Shown here: one piece after another, positions 1-8,984 of the stretch
Numbering within the stretch: the first letter of the stretch is position 1
How the letters are laid out: each line of letters opens with the position of its first letter
DNA from: Acidobacteriota bacterium
GTDB taxonomy: Bacteria > Acidobacteriota > Vicinamibacteria > Vicinamibacterales > CAVVIG01
Reading direction: 5' to 3'
Assembly (NCBI GenBank): GCA_003222535.1
Contig: QHWJ01000353.1
Coordinates: 1 to 47,831, forward strand
Length of the DNA stretch: 47,831 nt
Program-made: the position numbers and the translations under genes
The notes under the pieces: generated by a model
The model's input: only the letters and a program-made list of their open reading frames with translations
What the model was told of the DNA's origin: nothing
Database searches by the model: none

Positions 1-262
1 CCGCCGGCCGAGCCGTTGTCGCCGAAGCGGAACCAATCACCGCGACGACGCCGTTGACCGGAACCGTTTCGCCTTCCTGGACGCGAATCTCGGACACGAC
101 GCCGGCGGCCGGAGACGGAATCTCCGCGTCCACCTTGTCGGTCGAGATCTCGAACAGCGGCTCGTCGCGATCGACGTTGTCGCCGACCTTTTTGATCCAC
201 CGGACAATCGTGCCTTCGGCAATCGACTCACCCATCTGCGGCATTACAACGTCTGTGGCCAT
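1..262 (-). CDS. 2-oxo acid dehydrogenase E2 subunit, lipoyl domain (partial)
   Basis: This is the N-terminal 87 codons of a dihydrolipoyl acyltransferase; the gene runs off the left edge of the window. E2 carries acyl groups on a swinging lipoyl arm between E1 and E3 of pyruvate, 2-oxoglutarate or branched-chain dehydrogenase complexes in the cytoplasm. The protein begins MATDVVMPQMGESIAEGTI and has the lipoylation motif STDKVDAEIPSP, with the modified lysine at residue 43. It starts 91 bases after the LpdA stop on the same strand, so E3 and E2 are probably co-transcribed. The substrate class cannot be decided without the missing catalytic domain. Confidence 0.9.
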   Translation of the reverse strand, partial: MATDVVMPQMGESIAEGTIVRWIKKVGDNVDRDEPLFEISTDKVDAEIPSPAAGVVSEIRVQEGETVPVNGVVAVIGSASATTARPA

Positions 263-353
263 CGTGTCCCCGTAATGCGGATTGCGGATTGCGGATTTGC
301 GGATTTGCGGAAATCCGCGATCAATCCGCAATCCGCAGTCCGAAATCCGCAAT
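263..353. repeat. Stuttering inverted repeat between lpdA and E2
   Basis: This gap holds direct stutters of GCGGATT or GCGGATTT, followed by the complementary words AATCCGC and AAATCCGC. The two halves can fold back on each other. The same architecture, with different words, occurs near 19110, 25830, 36930 and 41535. It could act as a weak processing or attenuation hairpin between the E3 and E2 cistrons, which is inference. Confidence 0.6.
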
Positions 354-1793
354 TCACGAGTGTATCGCAGCGCCGTGCACCGCGTGCGCCGCTTCACCGA
401 TCGCCTCGGCAAAGGTCGGGTGGGCATGAATCGTGCGAATCAGCTCCTCCACCGTCGACTCCAGGCGCAGCGCGACGGTCGCTTCGGCCACCAGCTCGGT
501 CGAGCGCGGCCCGATCATGTGGACGCCGAGCAGCTCGTCGTATTTCCTGTCGGCCACGATTTTCACGAACCCCTCGGTCTCGCCGGCCATTTTCGCCCGT
601 CCCAGCACGCCGAACGGAAAGGTCCCGATCCGCACGTCGTAGCCGCGGGACTTCGCTTCCGCCTCGGTGAGGCCGACACTGCCGATCTCCGGATCGCAGT
701 AGGTGCACCCGGGCACATGGTCGTAGTTGAGCGGCCGCGATTCCCGGCCGGCGATGCGCTCGGCCGTGAGGATTCCCTCCGCGGACGAGACGTGCGCGAG
801 CTGCGGATGTCCGGGTCCGCCGAGCGTGATGACGTCGCCGATCGCGGAAATGCCGGGCACGTTGGTTCTGTACTGCGCGTCGACCTTGACGTATCCCTTC
901 TCCATCTGCAGACCGACGCCTTCCGCGTTGAGTCCCGCCGTCACGGGCCCGCGGCCGGTGGCGACCAGCAGGTAGTCGGCGCGCATTCTCTTCGTGCTGC
1001 CGTCGCCAAGCTGGACGTCGATGTCCACGCCGTCTCCGCTCACGTGTGCGGCGGTCACCCTGGCACCCGTGTGGCTCGTGATGCCCTGCTTGCGGAACGA
1101 TTTTTCGAGCTCGGCGGACACCCCTTCGTCCTCCACGGGCACCAGTCGCGGCAGCAGCTCGACGATCGTCACGTCGCTGCCGAAGCGGCCGAAGATCGAT
1201 GCGAACTCGACCCCGACGGCGCCGCTGCCCATGATCGCGATCGTCCTGGGCACGTCGCGCAAACCGATCGCCTCGTCGCTCGTAATGATGCGTTTGCCGT
1301 CGATCTCGATGCCCGGGATGCCGCGCGGCGCCGAACCCGTCGCGACGATGATCTCCTTCCGCGCGCGCAGCGTCTGCTTCTCGCCTTCGAACACATCGAC
1401 CCCGCTGTTGCCCGTCAGGCGTGCCGTCCCCTTGATCCAGTCGATTTTGTTTTTCTTGAACAGGAACTCGACGCCCTTCGTCAGGCCCGCGACGATCCGG
1501 TCCTTTCGCGCCTGAACCAGGCCCATGTCGATGCCGACGGGCCCCTGCCCTGAGCCTGCCGAGGCGTCGCCGAGCGTGACGCCCCAGTCCCTGGCGTGCC
1601 GGACGACCTTCAAGGCGTGCGCATGCTCGAGCAGCGCTTTGGTCGGGATGCAGCCCCACAACAGGCACGTCCCGCCGAGCGCGCTCTGTTTCTCGACGAC
1701 GGCGGTTTTCAGCCCGAGCTGCGCGGCCCGAATCGCGGCCACATAGCCGCCGGTCCCGGCGCCGATCACAATGAGGTCATACTCCCGCGGCAC
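354..1793 (-). CDS. lpdA: Dihydrolipoyl dehydrogenase (E3)
   Basis: This 479-residue flavoprotein reoxidises dihydrolipoyl groups of 2-oxo acid dehydrogenase complexes with NAD+. It has the N-terminal FAD fold IVIGAGTGGYVAAIRAA and the redox-active disulfide GGTCLLWGCIP with Cys43 and Cys48. The second nucleotide fold is IAIMGSGAVGVEFA, and the C-terminal dimer motif AHPTFAEA carries the catalytic His. Length is normal for the family. Around residues 76-86 the segment LGDASAGSGQGPVG is encoded by DNA resembling the CCTGAGCCTGTCGAAGG repeat family (1548-1564), so a repeat may have entered a surface loop. It lies upstream of the E2 gene on the same strand. Confidence 0.95.
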   Translation of the reverse strand: MPREYDLIVIGAGTGGYVAAIRAAQLGLKTAVVEKQSALGGTCLLWGCIPTKALLEHAHALKVVRHARDWGVTLGDASAGSGQGPVGIDMGLVQARKDRIVAGLTKGVEFLFKKNKIDWIKGTARLTGNSGVDVFEGEKQTLRARKEIIVATGSAPRGIPGIEIDGKRIITSDEAIGLRDVPRTIAIMGSGAVGVEFASIFGRFGSDVTIVELLPRLVPVEDEGVSAELEKSFRKQGITSHTGARVTAAHVSGDGVDIDVQLGDGSTKRMRADYLLVATGRGPVTAGLNAEGVGLQMEKGYVKVDAQYRTNVPGISAIGDVITLGGPGHPQLAHVSSAEGILTAERIAGRESRPLNYDHVPGCTYCDPEIGSVGLTEAEAKSRGYDVRIGTFPFGVLGRAKMAGETEGFVKIVADRKYDELLGVHMIGPRSTELVAEATVALRLESTVEELIRTIHAHPTFAEAIGEAAHAVHGAAIHS

Positions 1794-1824
1794 GAGTGGG
1801 TCTCGCCTGTCGCTTCAACAACGC

Positions 1825-2073
1825 TCATCGTTTCAAGGACGACAACGGGACGAACGCCGTCGTGCCGGCCCGAAGCGCTGTCTCAGGGGCGGTGATCGGC
1901 TGATCCGGATCGAGGCGGTTCACGCGTGCACGCAATTGACCGTGCTCGTACCGCAGCTCCCAATAGGATTCGGTGAGCCGTTCGAGCCGTTTGGCCAGGC
2001 GTCGCGCCTTCGCGAGCGCAGCCGCTGCGACGAGGACGGCTGCAACGGTGAGCAGCCACAGAAGAGTCAACAA
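1825..2073 (-). CDS. Small membrane-anchored coiled-coil protein
   Basis: This 82-residue protein has one N-terminal transmembrane helix (residues 2-22, LTLLWLLTVAAVLVAAAALA). A basic heptad-like stretch follows (KARRLAKRLERLTESYWELRYEHGQLRARVNRL), which is typical of a short coiled coil. Its stop lies 31 bases before the LpdA start on the same strand, so it may be the first gene of the lpdA-E2 operon. I do not recognise the family. It could be a small anchor or scaffold, but no function is shown by the sequence. Confidence 0.6.
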   Translation of the reverse strand: MLTLLWLLTVAAVLVAAAALAKARRLAKRLERLTESYWELRYEHGQLRARVNRLDPDQPITAPETALRAGTTAFVPLSSLKR

Positions 2074-2150
2074 AACTCTTACCTTACCGAACGGCTTGCA
2101 ACGGTGTCAACCGCCTGCCACAATACCCCGCGTTTGCCGGCCTGCGGGCC

Positions 2151-3539
<1,389 letters not shown>

Positions 3540-3552
3540 CGCCAGCCAACAA

Positions 3553-3570
3553 CTTGACCTTTCGGCCAAG
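3553..3570. terminator. Inverted repeat after the response regulator gene
   Basis: CTTGACCTTTCGGCCAAG forms a 7-base stem with one mismatch and a 4-base loop, 13 bases after the regulator stop codon. No clear T-run follows. It could be a weak terminator or an activator-binding site for the following promoter; the sequence does not decide which. Confidence 0.35.
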
Positions 3571-3645
3571 TCGTTGCCCTCTCTCCATAATCCTCTGATT
3601 TCGCACAACTAACGCGCCGGCGATGGCGGCCACTGGCGAGTCCGC

Positions 3646-3661
3646 GGGCAAACGCTTGCCC
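3646..3661. promoter_or_regulatory. Candidate enhancer site for the sigma-54 activator
   Basis: GGGCAAACGCTTGCCC is a perfect 6-base inverted repeat with a 4-base spacer. It lies about 120 bases upstream of the candidate -24/-12 promoter. NtrC-type activators bind dyad sites of this size at such distances. The gap holds no gene, which fits a control region. The assignment rests on position and symmetry only. Confidence 0.4.
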
Positions 3662-3780
3662 CCGGATGTCAACAGACGAGGTAGCGGGAAGATCGCTCAA
3701 CGTCGTGGACCGCGAAATTCTCCCAACAAAAACAATCGGCGCTGAACAAAAACGCTGCGGCCGGTCGCACGTCGTGGCAA

Positions 3781-3796
3781 TGGAATACGCGTTGCA
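3781..3796 (+). promoter_or_regulatory. Candidate sigma-54 (-24/-12) promoter
   Basis: TGGAATACGCGTTGCA has the invariant GG at 3782-3783 and GC at 3794-3795 with exactly 10 bases between, as sigma-54 promoters require. The TTGCA block at -12 is a full match; the -24 block is TGGAA rather than TGGCA. Transcription would begin near 3807, about 52 bases before the chosen maturase start. It lies directly downstream of a sigma-54 activator gene, which greatly strengthens the call. Confidence 0.65.
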
Positions 3797-3858
3797 GCCT
3801 CCGCGCACGACGGGACGACGTTTCTCAAACAATCCTCGTGCGGAGCGAAGTTTCTCCA

Positions 3859-5277
3859 ATGCAACCTTCAATGTTCAACCTTCGTGTGCCGCTCGAAGGC
3901 GGCGACGAAGTGTTTCTGATGAACACGCTCACCGATGCGCAGCTCGTCGTCTCGACCGACGTGGCCGCGCTGCTGGATCGGGCAGCGAAGGGCGAGTTCG
4001 TGGGGACGGCGATGGCGAGCCCGCCGGACGACAGCGAACGGCAGGCGTGGGATGTGCTGCTCGAAAATGGTTTTCTGGTCGAGAATCGCGCGAGCGATCG
4101 CCGCGCGCTCGACGACTACCTCACCGGCGTCAAGAGCAGCACCGAGGAGCTCAACGTCACGCTGCTGACCACCCTGCAGTGCAATTTTGCCTGCGACTAT
4201 TGTTTCCAGGGGGATCACGGCGACTACAACCTCCACGCGGACAAGATGTCGCTTGAAACGGCCGGCCGCGTGGGCGACTGGCTCGAACGAGAGCTCGATC
4301 GCGTCCGACCGGAACGGTTCGTGTTCACGTTCTTCGGCGGAGAGCCGTTGCTCAATCTGCCGGTGATGTACCTGCTGGCCGAGCGGATGTGGAACGCGAC
4401 CGAGTCGCGCGGCGTGTCGATGTTCGTGAACATCATCACCAACGGCCTGCTGCTCACGCCGGCCGTCGTCGACCGGATGCTGCCGTACGGGTTGAACGGG
4501 ATCAAGATCACGCTCGACGGCGATCACGACACGCACAACCGCATGCGTCCGCTGCGGGGCGGCCAGGGGACCTTCGACCGCATCGTCGAAAACATCCGGC
4601 GCGTGGCCGGCCGGTGCCGGATCTCGATCGGCGGCAACTTCGACGAGAGCTCCGTGGACAGCTACCCGGCGCTGCTCGACTTCCTCAAGGAACAGGATTT
4701 CGCGGACAAGCTGGTCAAGGTCAACTTCAAGCCAATCATCCGCGCGGAACCTCTGCAGCCGAAAGGGATTATCCCGTTGACGCCGGTAGGGGCGTCCAGG
4801 AAACCGTTGAACGGCACGTGTATGACGTCGGCCGGCGCGGGCCACGGGTCGACGTGCGACAGTTGCGATTTCCTCGACGACAAGATGTCGTTTCTGCGCG
4901 ATGAGACCAGGCGCCACGGCTTCACGCCGCACGACGGCGTGCACAACGGTCCCTGCCACGTGCACATGCAGCACGCGCACACGATCGGCCCGGACGGATC
5001 GCTCTATCCGTGCCCGGGCTTCACCGGCCAGCTTGCGACGTCGACCGGCCACGTCGACGATCGAAGCGAACCGGTTCGCGAGGCGGCCCGGCTCAAGTTC
5101 GATCGGCTCGACCCCTGGAAGGAATGCGGCGACTGCGCGTTCATCCCCGTATGTGCCGGCGGATGCGTAGCGAACTCGCACACCCAGCTTGGCGACATGA
5201 ATCTGCCGACATGTCACAAGCGGAGCTTCGAATCGGCACTCATCTCGCTGGCGCATACCGCGGCCAGCGCAGCGTAG
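3859..5277 (+). CDS. Radical SAM/SPASM peptide maturase
   Basis: This protein of about 472 residues is a radical S-adenosylmethionine enzyme of the type that installs cross-links or other changes in ribosomal peptides. The [4Fe-4S]-SAM motif is CNFACDYC (Cys108, Cys112, Cys115), followed by the glycine-rich motif FFGGEP. The C-terminal SPASM domain is complete: Cys366-X13-G-X4-Cys385, then CX2CX5CX3C from Cys423 to Cys436, then a final Cys. This matches the two-auxiliary-cluster layout. The N-terminal 95 residues (FNLRVPLEGGDEVFLMNTL) may handle the substrate. I chose ATG 3859, but GTG 3838 and ATG 3871 are possible. The next gene, 9 bases on, encodes a 30-residue peptide, its likely substrate. 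Anaerobic sulfatase maturases share the fold, but no sulfatase is near. Confidence 0.92.
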   Translation: MQPSMFNLRVPLEGGDEVFLMNTLTDAQLVVSTDVAALLDRAAKGEFVGTAMASPPDDSERQAWDVLLENGFLVENRASDRRALDDYLTGVKSSTEELNVTLLTTLQCNFACDYCFQGDHGDYNLHADKMSLETAGRVGDWLERELDRVRPERFVFTFFGGEPLLNLPVMYLLAERMWNATESRGVSMFVNIITNGLLLTPAVVDRMLPYGLNGIKITLDGDHDTHNRMRPLRGGQGTFDRIVENIRRVAGRCRISIGGNFDESSVDSYPALLDFLKEQDFADKLVKVNFKPIIRAEPLQPKGIIPLTPVGASRKPLNGTCMTSAGAGHGSTCDSCDFLDDKMSFLRDETRRHGFTPHDGVHNGPCHVHMQHAHTIGPDGSLYPCPGFTGQLATSTGHVDDRSEPVREAARLKFDRLDPWKECGDCAFIPVCAGGCVANSHTQLGDMNLPTCHKRSFESALISLAHTAASAA

Positions 5278-5286
5278 GAGACTACA

Positions 5287-5379
5287 ATGAAGATCAAGAT
5301 CGTGAAGAAGGCCTCGAATGTCAAGCCGAGCGGTTTCTGCATTAGCTGGGTGGACGACCCGCCGATGAACAAGAAGTAA
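5287..5379 (+). CDS. Putative RiPP precursor peptide (30 aa)
   Basis: A 30-codon frame runs from ATG 5287 to TAA 5377-5379. It follows GGAG at 5277-5280 with a 6-base spacer, and the maturase stop is only 9 bases upstream. The first half is basic (MKIKIVKKASNVK); the second half carries PSGFCISWVDDPPMNKK, with single Cys18, Trp21, Asp23, Asp24 and a Pro-Pro. Proximity to a complete SPASM maturase, the strong ribosome site and the residues usually targeted by such enzymes make it a likely substrate. No Gly-Gly leader, signal peptide or obvious cleavage site is seen, so the whole peptide may be kept. I do not recognise the family. The modification (thioether, C-C bond, epimerisation or other) cannot be read from the sequence. 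Confidence 0.75.
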   Translation: MKIKIVKKASNVKPSGFCISWVDDPPMNKK

Positions 5380-5391
5380 CAAGAAGTAGCG

Positions 5392-6906
5392 ATGGGCAAT
5401 TTGGGCGGCAAGGTCCGCAGACAGTTGACGGTCAGAGGGTGGCTTGCGCTTCTTTGCGCAGCCACAACTGTCGTCAGCGCTTGCCGCAAACCAAACGACG
5501 ACCATGTCGCTTCGACCCGGCGTGCAACGCTGAACGTCGGCGCTGCACAGTTGACGCCCGACAGTCCGATTGCAGGGCTCCGGCAATTGAGTCAGCTGCT
5601 TGCGCTGGAAGGCCTGGCCCGGGCCGGCGACGACGGGCGCATGCAGCCGTGGTTGGCGGAATCGTGGACATCACCAGATGATGGCCGCTCCGTCGTGGTG
5701 AAGCTGAAGCCGGTAGTGAAATTCCAAGATGGCGAGCCGTTCGATGCCGGGACGGCGGCGCGATTGCTCCCAGACACTTTGCGCTCGTTCATGGGGTCCC
5801 TGGCTGGGGAGGTCGTCTCGATCACACCGGTCAATCCGACAACTGTCGCGATTCAGTTCCGGCAGAGGTCTCCGTTCCTGATTGAGGCGCTGGAGGCCAC
5901 TATCCGGAAGCCAGGCCCGGCGATGATCGGCACCGGACCGTTCATGATCGAAGGCAACTCGACCACCGATCTGCGAGCGAATCATTCGTACTATCTGGGC
6001 GCTCCAGCGATCGAACGAATCACGGTTTCGAACCACGCGAGCGTCCGAACAGCCTGGGCAGAAATGCTTCGGAACCGGTTGGATATGTTGTGGGAAGTCG
6101 GTTCAGATGCCCTTGATTCGATGAAGAATTCGAGCAGCATTTCGCTGTTCACCTATACTCGCCACTACCAGCACGTCATCGCCTTCAACACGCAATCGGC
6201 TGCGCTGCGATCGCCCGAAATTCGCCGGGGATTGAATTTCGCAGTGGACCGAGCCACTGTCGTGCATTCCGCGCTGCGTGACAATGGTATTCCCTCCTCA
6301 GGGCCGATATCACCTCGACACTGGGCGTTTCCGCCTGATGCTCAGCAATTTGACTTCGATGCGCGACAAGCCGCCGGCCTTTTAGCCAGGGGGCGACGGA
6401 AGAGCGACGGTATCCACTTCACCTGTCTTGTTCCACCAGACTCGATCGATGAGCGCATTGCGCTGGAAGTGAAGCGAGAACTGGCAGTGCTCGGAGTCGA
6501 TATGGCCGTCGAAGAAGCGTCGCGCGACGAAATCGTCACGCGAGCCGCGAACCAGCGGTACGAGGCGGTCATGACCGAGGTGATCAGCGGGCCGACGCTG
6601 TTCCGTCAATACCTCGTATGGCATACAAAGAGCCCATCCAACTGGGGCCACTTCGGAAACGCGACGATCGACGGCTCGCTCGATGAGGTGCGACAGGCGC
6701 CTGACGAGGCTGCTTATCGCACAGCCGCGGCTCATTTACAGCGTGCCTTCATGGATGATCCTCCCGCCATTTTCCTGGCGTGGTCCGTACGCGCGCGGGC
6801 GATCAGCAAGCGATTTGCGGTCGAGGCAGAAGAAGGCCGCGATGAGCTGAGCACTATCCGGCTCTGGAAACCTGTGAATATTGAGCCGCGGGCGAGCCAC
6901 AACTGA
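5392..6906 (+). CDS. Family 5 extracellular solute-binding lipoprotein
   Basis: This 504-residue protein resembles the peptide/nickel-binding (SBP family 5) components of ABC importers. It has a lipoprotein signal: basic start, hydrophobic stretch WLALLCAATTVVSA and lipobox VSAC with Cys31. Family segments follow, such as MQPWLAESWTSPDDGRS, VVKFQDGEPFDAGTAARLL and GLNFAVDRATVV. It begins 12 bases after the peptide gene and ends one base before the kinase start. No permease or ATPase genes are present, so it may serve as a periplasmic receptor that presents a ligand to the kinase rather than as a transporter part. Sensing of the mature peptide is an inference. Confidence 0.88.
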   Translation: MGNLGGKVRRQLTVRGWLALLCAATTVVSACRKPNDDHVASTRRATLNVGAAQLTPDSPIAGLRQLSQLLALEGLARAGDDGRMQPWLAESWTSPDDGRSVVVKLKPVVKFQDGEPFDAGTAARLLPDTLRSFMGSLAGEVVSITPVNPTTVAIQFRQRSPFLIEALEATIRKPGPAMIGTGPFMIEGNSTTDLRANHSYYLGAPAIERITVSNHASVRTAWAEMLRNRLDMLWEVGSDALDSMKNSSSISLFTYTRHYQHVIAFNTQSAALRSPEIRRGLNFAVDRATVVHSALRDNGIPSSGPISPRHWAFPPDAQQFDFDARQAAGLLARGRRKSDGIHFTCLVPPDSIDERIALEVKRELAVLGVDMAVEEASRDEIVTRAANQRYEAVMTEVISGPTLFRQYLVWHTKSPSNWGHFGNATIDGSLDEVRQAPDEAAYRTAAAHLQRAFMDDPPAIFLAWSVRARAISKRFAVEAEEGRDELSTIRLWKPVNIEPRASHN

Positions 6907-6907
6907 C

Positions 6908-8671
6908 ATGGCTCTCAGGATCCGGCGCATCGCCACCCGCTTCGCGCTGCTCCTCGGCATAGCCGCCGTCGTGCCGCTCGTCGCATACGGCGCCGTCTCG
7001 ATCCTCTCGCTCCGGCGCGGCACGCGCGAATCGGTCGTCAACGGCAACCAGAACGTCGCGGTCCGCGCCGCCGAAGAAATCCGCCGCTACGTCGTCACCA
7101 ACGCCGAGCTGCTGAAGGCGCTTGCCGCCGATCTCCAGGACACCGGCCTCGACACCCGCCAGCAGGATCAAATCCTCAAGAACTACGTGCTGCAGTTCCG
7201 CGAGTTCCGCGAGATCACGCTGTTCGACGAGCACGGCGCGATGGTCGCGTCGAGCCGCGTCGGCAAGCCGCGCGTTGCGATTCCCAAAGACGCCCCGCTG
7301 ACGATCAACGGCGTCTCGATGTCGCCCATCCGCGTCGACGAAGATCTGCTGCCGACGTCCGTGTTCGCCATCCGGCTCACCCGCCTGAACCAGCCGTCGG
7401 GCTGGCTTGCCGGCGAGTTCAGCCTCGAAGAAATGTGGCGGATGGTCGACCAGATCCGGATCGGCGACCACGGCTTCGCGATGGTCGTCGCCCCCGGCGG
7501 CGAGCTCATCGCGCACGGCGATCCCGACAAGAAAGCGCTTGTCGCCCAGACACGCAGCATGAGCGGCCACCCGCTGTTCGCCGCTGCGCGAACGCGCCAG
7601 GACGCCACGCCCGTCTCTCAGGAGTACACAGGAGAAGACGGCCGCAGCCAGCTCGGCGTCGCCGCGCGCATCGCGCAACTGGGCTGGACCGTCATCGTCG
7701 AGCAGCCTACGCGCGAGGCGTACGCGAACGCCACCGTGCTCCAGCGGCAGCTCGTCGTCGCGATCTCGTTCGCGCTGCTGGTCATGATCGCGGTCGGCTA
7801 TCTCTTCGGCCGGAGCTTCATCAACCCAATCCTCGCGCTGCAGCGGGGCACGCACGACATCGCTGCCGGACAGCTCGAGGCCCGCGTCGACATTCGCCGG
7901 GACGACGAGCTCGGAGGCCTGGGCGAGGCCTTCAACACCATGGCCGATCGCCTCGTCAAGCTGCAGGACGACGTGAAGCGTCAGGAGCGGCAGGCGATGT
8001 TCGGACGCGTCGCCGCCGGTCTGGTCCACGACCTGTCGCACCCGATCCAGAACATCGGAAACAGCACGCGGCTGCTGCTCCGCGACGATGCCGATGCGGC
8101 GTCGCGCGACATGTTCCGCCGCACGATCGAGCGCGAGCTCGAGACCCTGAAGCGCTTCATGGACGACCTGCGCAACGTCGTGAAGCCGAAGCCGATCGAG
8201 CGCTTCCCGATGGAGGTCAACGGCTCGGTCGCCGAAATCGTGGACGTGATGCGCCCCGAAGGCGAGCGCAACGACGTCGCCGTCGAAACGCAGTACGCGC
8301 AGGGCCCGCTCGTCATCAACGGCGATCGATTCGCGCTCGGACGCGTCTACCGCAATCTGATCAGCAACGCCATCCAGGCGACCGAACCCGGCGGCCGTGT
8401 GACCATCTCGACCGCCCGCGTCGGCGACCAGGTCCGGATCGACGTCGCTGACACGGGATCCGGCATCCCGCCCGACCGGCTCCCGGCGATCTTCGACGAC
8501 TTCGTCACGACCAAACGCCGGGGCCTCGGCCTCGGCCTCGCCATCTCCAAGCGCATCGTCGAACAGCTCGATGGCACGATCACCGTCGTGAGCGAGGTCG
8601 GACGCGGCACGGCATTCACGCTGCGCTTTCCGGCCCGCGACGAAGGGTCGGCACGCGCGGCTGCAAGTTGA
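6908..8671 (+). CDS. Membrane sensor histidine kinase (dCache-HAMP-HisKA)
   Basis: This 587-residue kinase has a first membrane helix near residues 12-34, a large periplasmic region of dCache type and a second helix near 280-303. A HAMP segment (NPILALQRGTHDIAAGQ) follows, then the H-box LVHDLSHPIQ with His374, and an ATPase domain with N-box NLISNAIQAT, G1 DTGSGIPPDRL and G2 RRGLGLGLAISKRI. Length and order are normal. ATG 6908 sits one base after the lipoprotein stop, so translation is probably coupled; a TTG at 6881 would lengthen it by nine residues. Its probable partner is the sigma-54 regulator at 2151-3539. Confidence 0.93.
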   Translation: MALRIRRIATRFALLLGIAAVVPLVAYGAVSILSLRRGTRESVVNGNQNVAVRAAEEIRRYVVTNAELLKALAADLQDTGLDTRQQDQILKNYVLQFREFREITLFDEHGAMVASSRVGKPRVAIPKDAPLTINGVSMSPIRVDEDLLPTSVFAIRLTRLNQPSGWLAGEFSLEEMWRMVDQIRIGDHGFAMVVAPGGELIAHGDPDKKALVAQTRSMSGHPLFAAARTRQDATPVSQEYTGEDGRSQLGVAARIAQLGWTVIVEQPTREAYANATVLQRQLVVAISFALLVMIAVGYLFGRSFINPILALQRGTHDIAAGQLEARVDIRRDDELGGLGEAFNTMADRLVKLQDDVKRQERQAMFGRVAAGLVHDLSHPIQNIGNSTRLLLRDDADAASRDMFRRTIERELETLKRFMDDLRNVVKPKPIERFPMEVNGSVAEIVDVMRPEGERNDVAVETQYAQGPLVINGDRFALGRVYRNLISNAIQATEPGGRVTISTARVGDQVRIDVADTGSGIPPDRLPAIFDDFVTTKRRGLGLGLAISKRIVEQLDGTITVVSEVGRGTAFTLRFPARDEGSARAAAS

Positions 8672-8679
8672 TCTCGGTT

Positions 8680-8700
8680 GTGTCCGGCCTTCAGCCGGAC
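8680..8700. repeat. GTCCGGC...GCCGGAC palindromic repeat
   Basis: A 7-base perfect stem with a 5-base loop (GTCCGGCCTTCAGCCGGAC) sits between the kinase and the next small gene. The same core occurs inside the methylase gene at 14098-14115 and, in degenerate copies, inside the AstE-like gene near 28556-28667. It is a dispersed repeat family. Confidence 0.7.
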
Positions 8701-8712
8701 ATTGGAGGAGCC

Positions 8713-8961
8713 ATGGAAATGTTCCGTACGCTCGTAAAGACCGACGCGCTGGCCGTCGAGAACAGGATGGTGGCAGTGCGATACTTCGAGCTGCGCACGC
8801 TGCGCGGCGCGCGGCGCTACAGCGCCGAGATTCTGCTGGGACCGGGAGATCGGATCATCCTGGACGACGACTCGGTGACCAACCTTGAAGCCCGAACGAC
8901 GTGTCTGGTGCCGGCGACGCTTCACAGCCGGATGCTGGCGCGCGCGGTCGCAGCGGCGTAA
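8713..8961 (+). CDS. Small hypothetical protein (82 aa)
   Basis: This 82-residue soluble protein begins MEMFRTLVKTDALAVENRMV at ATG 8713, directly after GGAGGAG (8704-8710), a very strong ribosome site. The sequence alternates beta-like stretches (AVRYFELRTLRGARRYSAEILLGPGDRIIL) and has no signal or membrane segment. I do not recognise the family. It follows the kinase by 41 bases with a palindromic repeat between, so it may be read from the same transcript or from its own promoter. The strong ribosome site and good codon pattern support it as real. Confidence 0.6.
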   Translation: MEMFRTLVKTDALAVENRMVAVRYFELRTLRGARRYSAEILLGPGDRIILDDDSVTNLEARTTCLVPATLHSRMLARAVAAA

Positions 8962-8984
8962 CGGGAAGGCCCTTCGACTCGCCG

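Noticed and set aside
282-1553. Long plus-strand open frame opposite lpdA
   Set aside because: It is the high-GC antisense shadow of a clear dihydrolipoyl dehydrogenase and has no recognisable protein features.
3775-3795. TGGCA followed by TTGC as an alternative sigma-54 promoter
   Set aside because: The spacing is six bases too long. The overlapping TGGAATACGCGTTGC has the right spacing.
3868-5586. 572-codon minus-strand frame opposite the maturase and peptide genes
   Set aside because: Composition is typical of antisense to a high-GC gene; the plus strand has complete radical SAM and SPASM motifs.
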